From contig NC_039511.1 of the NCBI RefSeq assembly GCF_003672135.1, positions 6,784,464 to 6,848,463 on the forward strand: DNA of 64,000 nt. Direction: 5' to 3'. Shown here one piece after another: positions 21,806 to 33,941 of this stretch. The stretch comes from Ooceraea biroi. Taxonomy: Eukaryota; Arthropoda; Insecta; Hymenoptera; Formicidae. Numbering within the stretch: the stretch's first letter is position 1; every line of letters begins with the position of its first letter. Made by a program: the position numbers and the translations under genes. The notes beneath the pieces were generated by a model. The model did no database searches. It was not told where the DNA came from and was given only the letters and a program-made list of their open reading frames with translations.

Positions 21806-21840
21806 TTATATACATATGCATATAACAGTAAGCTCTAATG

Positions 21841-22374
21841 ATAACTACCAACATCCTGATAACGGAGATCCTGCAAAGCAATACCAAGATAGCGACCAAG
21901 ATGGCAGTAAAAAAACTACAACCAAAATAACTACAAATCCAACAGCACCTTATCCAAAAACCAATAAACGAAGGAAAGCACTAAATAAAATTATCGAAAG
22001 GATGAAATGCTCGAACCAGCCAAAGGAGTGATAAGTTAGAAAACAACTTTCCTTTAAATTACGAACAACTACACAACTTCCTTGAAAACTGTTTCGGAGC
22101 TGAAAATCCGACTGATATCGCACAAGAATACACTTGAGATATTCCCAAATTAATCCAAATGCTAACAACAATTTACCCTCTCCTAAAAGAACGAAGCATC
22201 AAAAATCGATTACATCGAATTACTAAGAAACTAAAACTGAATACAAAACCTCAAAAAAACCCTGAAGAGACCCAAAACATTACCCTGATGTCTACTGACA
22301 ATGAATCGGAATACGATTATCAGGATCTACCTTCTTGTCCTTCCACCCCACCTATCCCTTCAGAACAATTATAA
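21841..22374 (+). pseudogene. LINE ORF1 C-terminal segment
   Basis: Continuation of outer LINE ORF1 after the 16-bp duplication. The reading resumes with NDNYQHPDNGDPAKQYQDSD and goes through Lys-rich sequence to a polar end (ESEYDYQDLPSCPSTPPIPS) stopping near 22374. There is at least one stop/frameshift near 22030. ORF2 begins about 25 bp later. Confidence 0.65.
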
Positions 22375-22978
22375 AACCTAATTCACTCCGTGCCCCTATG
22401 ACCTCAATTCTTCAATGGAACTTGAACAGATTTTTCCAAGGCTCCCCTAACTACAACTACTGGTAAATAAATATCAACGGGCGGACATCTTATGCCTTCA
22501 AGAAAGAAACATTAAACAACAAGCAGTCGTCAATATCAATGGATATATCTCCTTCACCAAGAATAGAGCTTCATCCTTCGCCAGTCGAGGAGTTGCTACA
22601 TATATCAAAGGAACTCTTCATAGTGAACTAATAGAAATAAATACCAATCTGGAATCAATCTGAACAAAAACGTACTTAACTCCTGCTATATCTATTTGTA
22701 ACATATATATTCCTAATAGTTCCTCACTAAACGACAACGAACTTAACAACATAGACAACCTACAAAAACCATTTATCCTAATGGGGGATTTTGACAGCAA
22801 CAACGTTCTCTGGGGATCAAGTAAAACCGATTCAAGAGGTAAGACGATGGAAAATATTATAATGACGAACGACCTGATTCTATTCAATGATAACCAACCG
22901 ACACATTTCTGTAGCGCAAACGGCTTCTTTAGCACAATTGATCTAACTTTCAGCAACTCAAACGCAGCCTTTAATATT

Positions 22979-23386
22979 TGTTCCGTACTTTTTTTATATA
23001 TCGCCCTTTTATTATAATTTCGTTTGGGTTTTTCGCGGCGTCGTACGTCACTGGGCTATCGTCGCCGTTTCGTTGTTTTCCCTGAGTCGCGCGAGTGCGA
23101 GCTCGTAGCCCAGCAGAACGAGTCCGTACGGGCATACGAACAGAAGCAGAAGCAGCCCGAAGTATATTTTTATATAGTGCGATTAGCTGATTGTAAAAAG
23201 TAAAATCGTTTGTGCTCTAAATATAATAAGTAAAACGAAGCTCAAAATATTTTCTCGCCCCACTTGGAAATACGTGGAGACGAGGGCGTCATTCCAGACG
23301 CGGCGGATCGACACGACACAGGGTCGTGGCTCGATTGCATCGAAAGGTGCGATACCGCGCACGAGGCACGGAAGCTTCACAAAACA
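22979..23386. mobile_element. Solo LTR with 5-bp target duplication
   Basis: 408 bp beginning TGTTCCGTAC and ending CACAAAACA, flanked by exact ATATT at 22974-22978 and 23387-23391. The surrounding endonuclease frame continues without loss when it is removed. TG..CA ends and a 5-bp duplication are the standard signature of an LTR retrotransposon reduced to one LTR by recombination. Confidence 0.82.
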
Positions 23387-24001
23387 ATATTGAATGCCAA
23401 ACCTTAACTGATCTTTATGACAGTGACCACTTCCCGATTCTAATCAAAATCAACAAAACTTTTGAGCCCTCTCCTTGTACTCCAACCCCTCGCTGGAAAA
23501 TGGAACTAGCAAACTGGGAAAAATACCAACATACAATCGACAACATAATATCGACACTGGAAGTACCTAATGAAGGAAATGCACACCGAATAAATCAACT
23601 TACAGAAGATTTTACATCAGCAATACTTTATGCAGCTCAATGTTCCATCCCGCAAACTACCCCTAAATCTCCAATAATCAAAAGAATTGTACCATGGTGG
23701 AACAAAGAATGCGAAAACGCAATCAGACATACCAAACGTGCCTTTAATAGATATAAAAAGAACAGATTATCAATAAACGCAATGGGATACCTAATTAACT
23801 ACAAAAACTATTAACTATTAACTACAAAAAACAGAGCATTATCAAGAAAAATAATTAAGCAAAGCAAGAAACACTCGTGGACTGAATTTACAGCCTCCCT
23901 TAATAGCAACACCCCCAGCAAAATAATATGGAACAAATTAAAAACCATCAAAGAAACTCCCCGCAAAAACCATATACTTTCACTAACCAAAGACAATAAT
24001 A

Positions 24002-25308
24002 CACGTGGTTTCTCATTTTTTCATGGTTTCTCAGAAACTGTTGGGTGAGAAACCATGAAATCGATACATTATTGCATCCGCCAATGAGCCCCGATTGAAT
24101 CCAATCGAGCATGTTTGGGATATGTTAGAGCGCCAAGTATGCGAAAACTATCCCAACATCGTCTATTTGGCTTCGCTTGTCACAGTTCTTTGCCGAACTT
24201 GGCAGCGAATCCCTCGAAGAGCAATACGTCGTTGCATCAATATGCGAAATCGATTGCGAGCAGTCATTTTGAATAGAGGCGGAAATACACATTATTAAAT
24301 TCTTTTTAGCGTTAATCATTCCATCTTGCATTAATCACTAATACACTCCACATAATACATACGCACACACACGCACACACAAAACGAAGCGTAAATCCGA
24401 CCGTGCGACCTCCACGTGGTACGTTTTGGATAAAACTAACGCCGGCGGTTCACAAATTTTTTCAACTTTTGGTAGAAAAGTGTATACTTTGTTATTGCTG
24501 ACTTAATAAAGATGAATATAGTGCGCTAGAAATCAATTTTTTAACATTAATTAACATTATTTTCCATTTTATCTTACTGAAATTTAGCAATTTCTTAGTT
24601 TTGTCCCATAAAACCACAATGGCCACCATGAAAAAAATCTTATAGCTATTCGGCAAATGTTTGTCAAATTCATGGTATTGAAAAGTATAAAAAAAATGTG
24701 AAGAACAAATTTTTTTTGTCATTCTGTACGATTGTTTTTAAGGTCAAAATGACAAAGTGAAAAATCATTCATTTTTACGTTATATTCATCCATTTTCAGC
24801 ATGGTTACATGTTTTCGAAAAAATTTGGGCAAGTATACCATTCAATAGAGCAAAGTTTCAGCTTTATGAATCCGTTTTTTAAATTGCTGTGCGATGATTT
24901 TTACCGGAGTTATGAGCAATCAAAGTAAACAATGCCAATTTTTATTTAATCGGCGATAACTCAGTAACAAAAACTCGTAGAAAAATTTAAAAAAGCGTTT
25001 TATAGGAAAACTTCAATCTTTTACAATAAAAAGTCGAGAATTTTCGCAGAGTTTTTTTGATACGTGACAGACCTTCAAAGTGAAAAGAAAATTTCTTATT
25101 TTGTCCAGTTCGCAGTTTTTTGTATGTAAAAATTACCAAACGTCACAGAAATTTAAACTCATGGCAACCGTTCGAAAGTAGAAGTCTCAAGCTTTAAAAT
25201 CCTTTTTTTAAATTTAAATTTCGTTCATTTTTAATAAAGTTACAGCTGCTTGAAGTTTGCCTATTTTTTAAGAAAAGTTTGGTATTCCTCTAATTTTTGT
25301 GAGTAGTG
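24002..25308 (+). mobile_element. Tc1-type transposon remnant inside LINE ORF2
   Basis: Flanked by TA (24000-24001 and 25309-25310); the LINE frame (..DNNT / IITNQEEIA) resumes after it. Only the C-terminal end of a transposase remains (24074-24298). The right end is CACTACTCACAAAAATTAGA inverted; the left end CACGTGGTTTCTC does not match, so the left part is rearranged. A block at 24390-24440 matches the inner arms of the 6547-7411 palindrome. Confidence 0.65.
24074..24298 (+). pseudogene. Tc1-like transposase C-terminal fragment
   Basis: Reads PRLNPIEHVWDMLERQV, the third catalytic (Glu) motif of Tc1-type DD34E transposases (usually SPDLNPIE), followed by a typical tail RRCINMRNRLRAVILNRGG. 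The two upstream catalytic Asp motifs are missing. Confidence 0.75.
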
Positions 25309-27150
25309 TATAATAATCACCAATCAAGAAGAAATAGCCAACATGCTTGCATCAATATTCGCTGATAACTCCAGTGATGCCAACTATAGCAACGAATTCA
25401 ACAGACGACGAAACAACAATGAAAGAAAAGAAGAACAAACTCATACGAATCCCATCAAAAACCTCCCATATGTTAATCTTTCTATAAAAATTGAGGAACT
25501 ACACAATGTTCTTAAAAAATGTAAAAATACCAGCCCAGGTCCTGATGGAATACCAAACAAATCTCCAATCTGCCAAACAGTGGCCATAAATACTTGGTTC
25601 ATTTATATAACTGCATCTGGATACACGGAGTATTCCCTGGGACCCTGGGAAACAATGGGAAACTACGGTTATACCAATAATAAAACCCGGCAGAGATCCA
25701 ACAAAGTCAGAAAGTTATAGACCAATTTCCTTAACGAACACATTATGCAAAATACTGGAAAAGATCATCAATCAAAGATTAAAATGGCTACTAGAACACA
25801 ACCAAATTATCTCTCCATCCTAGAGCGGTTTTAGAAGCTTTCATTCAACTATGGATCAAATTATTAACATTGAAACGAACATATATGATGCCTTCATAAA
25901 CAAACAACATCTGGCCATGATCTGTATGGATATTGAGAAAGCTTATGACATGGTATGCAGAAAACGAATTTTATCAGTACTCGCCGATCATGGAATAAAT
26001 GGAAATATATTTAACTTTATTAAAAACTTTTTAAAAATAAGACGTATACGAGTAAACATCAATAACATCCTCTCTCAACCAAAAATACTACAAAACGGTA
26101 TCCCACAAGGATCAGTAATCAGCGTAACTTTATTTATTATCGCTATCAATCAAGTCTATCCCTAATATTATCTCCAGTTAAAGCGTATTTATACGCTGAC
26201 GATTTGACTATACTTTGCAAAGGAAAAAACCTCAACAATACACAAAAATTATTACAGAACACCTTGGATAAGGAGTTACAGGAATGGTCAACCATTTCAG
26301 GATTCAAATTTTCTAAAACTAAAATAGAAACCATAATTTTCTCAAGACAATGCACAAAAAAGAAAGCGGAAATAAAATATATTTATTTATATATTTAGAT
26401 TTAATTATTAATATATTTAGATAATGCGCAATTAAAACAAACCGAAAACGTCAAACTACTGGGCATAATCCTTGATAGCAGACTATCCTGGAAACCTCAC
26501 TTACCCAAGTTAAAAAAGGAGTGCCTTTCCTGATTAAATATTTTAAAAATAATTGCAGCAAACAACTGGGGAGCAGACCAAAAAATAATTATAAATACTT
26601 ATAAGGCAATCATCAGACCAAAATTAGACTATGTATCAATCATATACGACTCGGCAAGTAAATCAACCCTAAAGACAATCGACGTCATCCACCACACTGC
26701 TCTCAGAATAGCAACAGGAGCCTTCCCTAAAGGAACCAGCCCTATCCTAAGCATCCTTAAAGAAGCCAATGAACCTTCACTCCAATTCAGAAGAAAACTT
26801 CTTAGTATCTCCCATGCAATCAAAATGCGGATCCAACCTCCACTCCGAGTAAACCATCCTTCACAAACACATTTTCAGGAAAATATGAGGACAAGTACAA
26901 ACGCCTGACCAGCTTTCCACAACCTTTTTATTATAGAATCAAGAAATATGAAGAGGAACTCAACATCAAGCTGTCTGAAGTAAGTCGAAGAAGATACTTG
27001 AAGTACCCCCCATGGATCACACCTGAAATTAAGATGAACGCGGATTTAGCAATCCATAACAAGTCTGAGACTTATCCTGAAATCTTTAGAACCCTCACCA
27101 ATGAAATTTACTATAAATACAACGACCACATAATAATAGGGACCCTCTAA

Positions 27151-27780
27151 TAAGAGTCTGGCCATAAGATCACACCTTCCGATTGGTCCGGCATTTTTCT
27201 TCAAATTGCGCCAGTTCTTTAAAACATGTACTGTTATTGAACATAATAAATTAATATTTAAAAAAATTTCTTAAGATATAATTCTTATTATCTTGTTTAA
27301 TTTGTCTTAATATTATGAAATAATGCAGTTTCTCTAAAGTAATCTGTTATATACATGTAAAAAAAGACAGAAAAATTTTTTTCCAACAAATGTGATCAAT
27401 TCAATACAAATAAAATAAGTAATTTCTATATAGCATAATCGTATTATAATAAGGTAAAATAATATTTTATATTACTAATTTACATATTTATTTAAATTCT
27501 ATATGCAATTTTGCAGGCGATCAGTTAAAATATAACATACTTTCATATTGTATGTATAGCATAGTGAAGAGGTACGCTTTAAGCAGTTTAGCAATGCACA
27601 TAGTTTAATTAAATCTTAATACATAATGTTTCTTTTTATTTATGTATACATAAAAGAAAAAGAAAAAGTGTTAACGTACATAACGAAAAGAAAAATTGTT
27701 TAACATATTAAAAAATGGAGAATATAAATAAAACATACATATAGGAAAAATAGTATTTACTATTATATCAAAGAATGATG
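27151..27780. other. AT-rich gap, no gene seen
   Basis: AT-rich sequence after the LINE 3' end with short A/T runs. I see no coding exon, RNA gene or defined repeat. Confidence 0.6.
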
Positions 27781-27787
27781 CATTCTC

Positions 27788-28046
27788 ATCCCAGCAAACA
27801 CCGATATATAACAGTTATATAGTTATAACATAACGAAATGTAACACATAATATAACATGTAAGTTACAAGCAACGTAGATGTTCGTTATAATTTCCCAGT
27901 TATACGAAATTGCATATATATAACAAAAATATAATTTGTTACAAAAATGTTACATAACCGTTACTTAGTTACCGAATAGTAATATAACAGTTATGTAAAT
28001 TGTTGACAAATTATATAACTAGAATATAAATTATCGAATTGTTATA
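27788..28046. repeat. Word-array element remnant (GTTATATAAC words)
   Basis: Starts CCCAGCAAACACCGATA and is filled with variants of TATAAC/GTTATA and TGTTAC/GTAACA in both orientations, without regular period. The right tip is not visible; a mariner-type end begins at 28047. The layout is like the element at 57088-57416, which has similar CCCA..ACA tips. Confidence 0.5.
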
Positions 28047-28262
28047 CAGGGTGTCCCAGAGCAAGTGCGACAGCCGTTAATGAGAGATTCTTGAGAGTAT
28101 TTGGAGACGAATTTTCTAATACCAAAATGTTGAGACTACAATAGTTTTTAAATGAGAAGCGTTTAAAGTTGACTAATCGTATCGTCTAAAATTCGCGCGC
28201 TCAGGCACGGTACATTGCACAGTAGTAACAGGCTCTAAGTATCCTGAGTTTGGATCTCTAAT
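28047..28262. repeat. Half of a CAGGGTGTCCCAGA MITE
   Basis: CAGGGTGTCCCAGAGCAAG tip followed by GTTAATGAGAGATTCTTGAG and AGACGAAT..AAAATGTTGAG. It aligns with one arm of the complete palindrome at 49112-49543, and the second arm is missing. The stretch 28263-28650 shows no gene. Confidence 0.6.
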
Positions 28263-29601
28263 ATATATTAGAGGAAAAGGTGCTAATGTGGCCCCCCATT
28301 TTGTATTTGTGCAATAAAAAAATCATAAGACATTTTGGAATCAATTAACACATATCATATAGGGTTCTTTAAGTCATTAGTTATAGATACTATATTTTGG
28401 ATTAAATGAAATACTAAAAGATTTGGAAAAAACATATATTTTTTAGAAACACTACAATATAGCAAAGTGAGATAAAGTGTGTGTATTATGGCACCCTGTA
28501 GGCCATTATAAATATACGAACTAAAATACTTAAACTCAAAATAAAATCAACATTTAGTGATTAAAGAATTACTCTCTTAAAAAACAAATAAAATTTCGAA
28601 TACTCTTAGTATATAAACTTAAAATAAACTTCAAACTTAAAATAAAAAAATCAACATAATAATTCCTTATGAAAAACAATTAGCGGCAGAAATCGCAGAT
28701 ATAATATTCTTTTTCTGCTCCTGCGCATCGTGTGTCCACATTTGACAACTTTGGCACTGAATCCACTTTTCACCACATTGATCGTTGGAATAACTTTCAT
28801 CGCAAAAGATGCAATTAACATCAATATTTTTAGATATATTTTCTTTGTCTTTAAGAGAAGCGTCGTCGTCTGATTGTGAGTCAGAATCAGTTTTGTTGAT
28901 GTCATTAATTTCTTCGTCACTATTAGAGTTACTGGCTGATGGTGTAGCCTCTCTCTTGCACTTATTGCGCTGACCACCCCTGGCACGACTATTCCCACCT
29001 CGACCACGTCGGGGACAACTTTCTGACTGTTTTAAAGATTGTGCCAACCGATTTTGTAGGGAGAAGATGTGAGCACTGTTGCTGATGTTGACTTCCTTCC
29101 TCGATTGGAGGTCTTTCTTTTGGGTCCAGAAATCGGCTGAATGTCTTCCGACAAAATAAGGTCATTTCGTGATGTTGATGGACTAGATTGAGCAATGGTT
29201 ATCTCTGATATAGACTGGTCAGTGATTGTCAATGTTGTAGGCTGTTCAATGTTTGTCACTTGTGTAGGTTGGTCATTGTCTGCAGATGGTCCCGGTTGGT
29301 CATTAGCCGTTCTAGTGCTTGGAGATGTTTGTGCGTTTGATGTCTGTGCTTCCGCCAAGAAATCTAAGAAGTTTCTGTAAAAATTTGAGAATTGAAGGGA
29401 TATATTCCGGTTACTCTAAATCCGTTGACTGCTATCTCGTCAGTTGAACTTTTCAAATAAGCACGCCCAAATAACTCAGCTATGTCATGAGGCTTCAGCA
29501 TCCTATGAGAATGCAGTAAGAACTCACGAATCTCTTCACTGTAATAACTCTTAAGTGCACCCATGAAGGTCCTGTCTAAAGGTTGGAGTTTGTGTGTCGT
29601 A

Positions 29602-32600
29602 TGTTACGTCGCAGTAACGTGTCAAACAATTCTCCTTTTCGGGTCAATGCATTTAAGCAATTTACCCTGGGACGGAGTGTGCAGGTTGCAGCGAGATGTC
29701 TTAAATTATGACTCTTGAACGGGTGGAAGTATCGGATACAAATTCGGTATCGTGATTTCTTTGCTGTCTAAACCGAGCAACTCCCGAAACTACGCGGCGC
29801 GGATCACCCTTACGAATTGTGCGGAAATCAGGATATTTATTCTCAATGGTTAGTTCTCGGAGAGAATAAGGGTTTTTTTTTATTAACGCTTTGTTAGTTT
29901 CTAATACTGTTAATTTTTGATAGAAAGGAAACGGATCTTGGTTATTGGAGAAAGCGAAACGAATCTGGTAACGGAGCTTCCTTTCCTGAACTCTACGCCC
30001 CTTCTTGGTAGGCATAGATATGATTCTACTTTATTTAATTACGATACCACGGGTTGCTGAAAGATTATTATCGCAAGGTAGAGCCACACTCTTTGGTAGC
30101 GCCAACTTGAACGACTAGAGCCACGCTCTTCGGCAGCGCCAGTCGAAAATCCTTCAGTAACTTAAGGAAGGAAAACAATACGAACGAGAGATCTTTAAAA
30201 GATAGAGAGGAAGCTTCGCTAGTGATTTCTCCGTTATTTCGTATTAGACTTTTATTAATATGATGAATGTTAATTGATAATATAATTTCTACCTTGATCC
30301 TATAGGTGCGAGTGGCCGTAGTCTCTCTTACAGATCGTTTGCTTGGTTTATATACTCGGTTAATCACGCTTCTATCTAACTGGACGCTATAGCGCTAATC
30401 GAACTCGGAACCGAACTTCTGTGTATTTCTTCTGTCTATTTTTTTCTCTGACAAGTAAACCTACGGAAGTGTCACTCTCCGATTTTTCTGAAATTTGGAT
30501 ATGTTATAATACATGAAAAACTAAGGGACACGTATTTTTTTTTAGCGGCGGAAAAACATATTTAGGGGGTGAAACGACCCCCCAAAATGGGGGGTAAAAT
30601 GGAACAATTGCGATATCTTTGAGACCAGTGAAGCGATTTTAATGATTTTTGGTATGAAAGTATCTTTCGATAGAAGACGAAAATCGGCCTAGGTATGTTG
30701 GAAGGGGAGTGAAAATTAGGGGGTGAACTACCCCTAAAGTGACCAATTTCTTGCTGCAAAAAGTCAGTTTTGATCTGATCGAAGTAAAATCTATTAAAAC
30801 TTCAAGAGGAAAGCTAATTAAGGAACACGTATTTTTTTGTTTTGTTTTATATAAATATTTGGGGGGTAAACAATCCCTAAATTGCCGCGTTCGTTTGGCA
30901 TTGCGCATGAAACACCTTGTGAAACTATATTTTTTAACTGTTCGATCTTTTTAATATATTGGTTTTTTAAGTCGCTGAATCCGAATCTGAAATCAGATTT
31001 TCAAAATTCAATATGGCGGATCCAATATGGCGGACGAAAACTCGAAAAATTACTTGAATAGACAGTAACTCGACATGCGACTTTCAAAATACAATAAAAT
31101 CAACTTTTGACATTTATTGTTAGTTATGTGAAGTGAATTAAACATGTTAAAAATATTAATCGTTTATAACAAAATTGTTTAAACAATGTAGCTAAAAAAT
31201 GAAATGAAAAATGATTAGAGTGAGTCCCCTTGCCTCTCACTATTTTCTGTAAGTGTGTCAGAACACGATTCATTGTTAGAACGCTTATGTACAGGTAACG
31301 AAAGATTTTTTTTGTTATTTCAATTTTATTTTTGTTTTGTCGTTTTAATTTTTTTTGTGTTTTTATTTCATTAATTTTTTTATTATTACTTTTATTTTAT
31401 AAATGGCTGATTTGAGAATTAAATCATTTTTTGAAAGTTTTGCATACATGATATTCGTTAAAAAAATGTATTATGCACAAAGATTTTTTGCACCAAGTAC
31501 ATCTTATTACTGCACCCAATTGCAGAACCCGCAAGATGTCTCACAATTTTTAAAACAGAAATCAACGGGATTATCAAATTCCAACGGTTTTTCTTGTTTA
31601 ATTCACTTCACATAACTAACAATAAATGTCAAAAGTTGATTTTATTGTATTTTGAAAGTCGCATGTCGAGTTACTGTCTATTCAAGTAATTTTTCGAGTT
31701 TTCGTCCGCCATATTGGATCCGCCATATTGAATTTTGAAAATCTGATTTCAGATTCGGATTCAGCGACTTAAAAAACCAATATATTAAAAAGATCGAACA
31801 GTTAAAAAATATAGTTTCACAAGGTGTTTCATGCGCAATGCCAAACGAACGCGGCAATTTAGGGATTGTTTACCCCCCAAATATTTATATAAAACAAAAC
31901 AAAAAAATACGTGTTCCTTAATTAGCTTTCCTCTTGAAGTTTTAATAGATTTTACTTCGATCAGATCAAAACTGACTTTTTGCAGCAAGAAATTGGTCAC
32001 TTTAGGGGTAGTTCACCCCCTAATTTTCACTCCCCTTCCAACATACCTAGGCCGATTTTCGTCTTCTATCGAAAGATACTTTCATACCAAAAATCATTAA
32101 AATCGCTTCACTGGTCTCAAAGATATCGCAATTGTTCCATTTTACCCCCCATTTTGGGGGGTCGTTTCACCCCCTAAATATGTTTTTCCGCCGCTAAAAA
32201 AAATACGTGTCCCTTAGTTTTTCATGTATTATAACATATCCAAATTTCAGAAAAATCGGAGAGTGACACTTCCGTAGGTTTACTTGTGAGTATTACTTCT
32301 GTCTATTTCTTCTCTGCGTTATTCCGAGCGTCGACAGCCTTTTTTATACCTTGGACGAAAGTGTGGGCGTTTAAAAATTACGTATGTGGGGGTCAACTTT
32401 GACCAATAAGATTCTGATAAGTGTCTCAAACTTTGGGACCCATGCCGTCGTCGTCTGGTGTTATCACGGTTTTGTAGTGGGGAGGTTTCGCGTACACTTC
32501 CCAGTACAGAACCTGCCCTGATCTGTTAATTTGTTAATTATGCAATTTACAATGTAAATATTGCTAATTCAATTGCGCTGTGAATTTTACGGTGTGAAGA

Positions 32601-32989
32601 GTACTTAACACGTTTTTGAACGGTTGTTCTATCTATACTTAGTGCGAAGATAAAATAATAAACTATTGCAGAACGATCCGTTTACACTATTCTTTATTTG
32701 GAGAGACATTCCTAGCGGCATCGCATGATCATTATAACAGAAGATGTCAGTGGTTATATATTTATAATATAATAATAAAAAATACCGCTGCAGGAATTTC
32801 CATGAAACTAATGATAAGCGAGTGCATAGTCTCTCGTAGCCCTTTTATGGCCATGTATCACAGCGTGCGCGAGACTCAGGCGCATTCTTGTACCGTTTAT
32901 TATCGCTTATTCAAACATTGTGACATTTCGATACGGAATCGGTTCGAAACCTTGCAGGCGTAAGAACGAGGTTTTACCGTGACGTAACA
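29602..32989. mobile_element. Probable long solo LTR inserted in pogo gene
   Basis: Begins TGTTACGTCGCAG and ends ACCGTGACGTAACA, with flanking CGTA (29598-29601) and CGTG (32990-32993) as a 4-bp duplication with one change. Removing it restores the pogo frame. Minus the palindrome inside it, about 1.5 kb remains. It holds a duplicated GAGCCACRCTCTTYGGYAGC unit (30083-30145) and a 104-codon minus-strand ORF (29701-30015) of unknown nature. No gag/pol is seen, hence solo LTR. Confidence 0.6.
30451..32288. mobile_element. Giant palindrome with two 693-bp arms
   Basis: Left arm 30451-31143 and right arm 31596-32288 are equal-length inverted copies. The predicted ORFs in them (for example 30562-30759 and 31980-32177) translate identically. 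Tips ACAAGTAAACCTACGGAAG; spacer 452 bp. Arms contain GAACTACCCCTAAAGTGACC and CGCCATATTGAATTTTGAAA. Flanks look like a long imperfect duplication (about 28 bp, ATTWCTTCTGTCTATTTYTT). No transposase inside; its transcript would be a long hairpin. Confidence 0.85.
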
Positions 32990-33941
32990 CGTGTGAGAAA
33001 GAAGACTTACAATGGTGACATGTTTTTCGCGGGCAAGCTCTAGAAGTTCCAGATTTCGAGTATAACTGTAATGTCCATCAAGTATGAGCAACACTGGAGA
33101 TTTTTCTGTTGGATTTGTCTTCTCAATGAAATACTGGAACCATTCCGTGAATAAATTACTTTGTATCCAGCCAGAAGGGTGGACTTTTCCAAGGCACCAG
33201 GAGGAGCACCTTTCATCAAGATATCGGAAAAATTCTTTCTGGAGAATATCATCATAGGTGGTATAAAGTTTCCAGCAGCACTCATGCAACAAACCAATGT
33301 CATTAACGAGCCTCGTTCGGTTGCACTCCTATCTGTTTCTTGCCTTTTTTGCCGACAATGTATGGTATTTTTGTTTGGACAATTGTCAGCCCAGTTTCAT
33401 CCACATTATATATGCGATCAGGAAGGTAGCGTGTTTTTTCAAATTCGGCTTGTAAAATGTCAAAAAACTCTTTGACTGCTTCGCGATTAAAACCTTGAAC
33501 ACGAGCATATGATGTACCCATTGGTTTTCTAAGTGACAATTCATTCTTATGCCTGCTTAAAAAATAATCCAACCATGCTCGTCCTGCCACTTCATTTCTA
33601 AATTGGTTGGGAATATTGTTTTTCAATGCTAGTTGATATGTGATTCGTCGAACGTCTATACGTGTAAAACCATAATATTTGGCTTCCATGAACAAAAGAT
33701 AATCGACCAGCTTTTTTTCTAAAAGATGCGGGAATATAGGCCTTCTACCTAGTGGTTTTTGCACAACTAAGTCTGTAGATTCTTCTGAATTCTTCACCAG
33801 TCTTCTCAGTGTAGTTCTTGGCACAGAAAACGTTTTCATAGCCTTCTTGTAGCCCATACTTTTGTTTCTGACTGCTTCAACTGCATCTTTCATTTTTTTT
33901 GGATTCCATGTTTTTTTTATTTTTTTATGGAAGACTGTACT

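Larger units (their letters stand above)
16018..21824. mobile_element. Inserted purine-rich LINE complex with 16-bp target duplication
   Basis: The direct repeat ACAGTAAGCTCTAATG occurs at 16002-16017 and 21825-21840, exactly flanking this 5.8-kb block inside the outer LINE ORF1. The block contains a non-LTR retrotransposon (about 16018-20852) whose 5' part is inverted, then a palindromic element with a tRNA-like sequence (20853-21408) and an LTR-like stretch (21515-21805), probably later insertions in its 3' region. Confidence 0.8.
14390..27150 (+). mobile_element. Jockey-like non-LTR retrotransposon carrying four insertions
   Basis: One decayed LINE on the plus strand with ORF1 (zinc-knuckle protein) from about 14396 to 22374 and ORF2 (endonuclease plus reverse transcriptase) from about 22399 to 27150. 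It is cut by a foldback element (14637-15463), a second LINE complex (16018-21824), a solo LTR (22979-23386) and a Tc1-type element (24002-25308). Reading continues across each insertion. Without them the element is about 4.5 kb. The 5' end is approximate. Confidence 0.8.
22399..27150 (+). pseudogene. LINE ORF2 (endonuclease/RT), jockey-like
   Basis: Endonuclease: ILQWNLNRFF, LCLQERNIKQ, ILMGDFDSNNVLWGS (Asp where GDFN is usual) and YDSDHFPI on the far side of a solo LTR. The RT region after the Tc1 insertion has SPGPDGIPN, SYRPISLTN, ICMDIEKAYDMV, NGIPQGSV and AYLYADDLTIL. Then VKLLGIILDSRLSWKPHL and a C-terminal tail to about 27150. Multiple stops and a small AT insertion near 26380-26420. 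Expression as an active enzyme is excluded. Confidence 0.8.
28651..33941 (-). pseudogene. Pogo-type transposase with C-terminal PHD-like finger, split by an LTR
   Basis: Minus strand. N-terminal psq-type HTH at about 33900-33800 (KKMKDAVEAVRNKSMGYKKA), then a CENP-B-like DNA-binding region and the DDE domain: first Asp in YNVDETGLTI (about 33390), second in LLILDGHYSYTR (about 33065). The reading is cut at 32993 by an LTR and resumes at 29598 with [20 protein letters not shown] and [11 protein letters not shown]. It ends with an acidic tail and a zinc finger CIFCDESYSND..WIQCQSCQMWTHD. Frameshifts near 33300 and 29040; the start codon region is lost to an insertion at 33942. Confidence 0.82.

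Noticed and set aside
30562..32177. Two pairs of identical small proteins on opposite strands
   Set aside because: They are mirror images caused by the 693-bp inverted arms; no start context, domain or codon signal supports coding.
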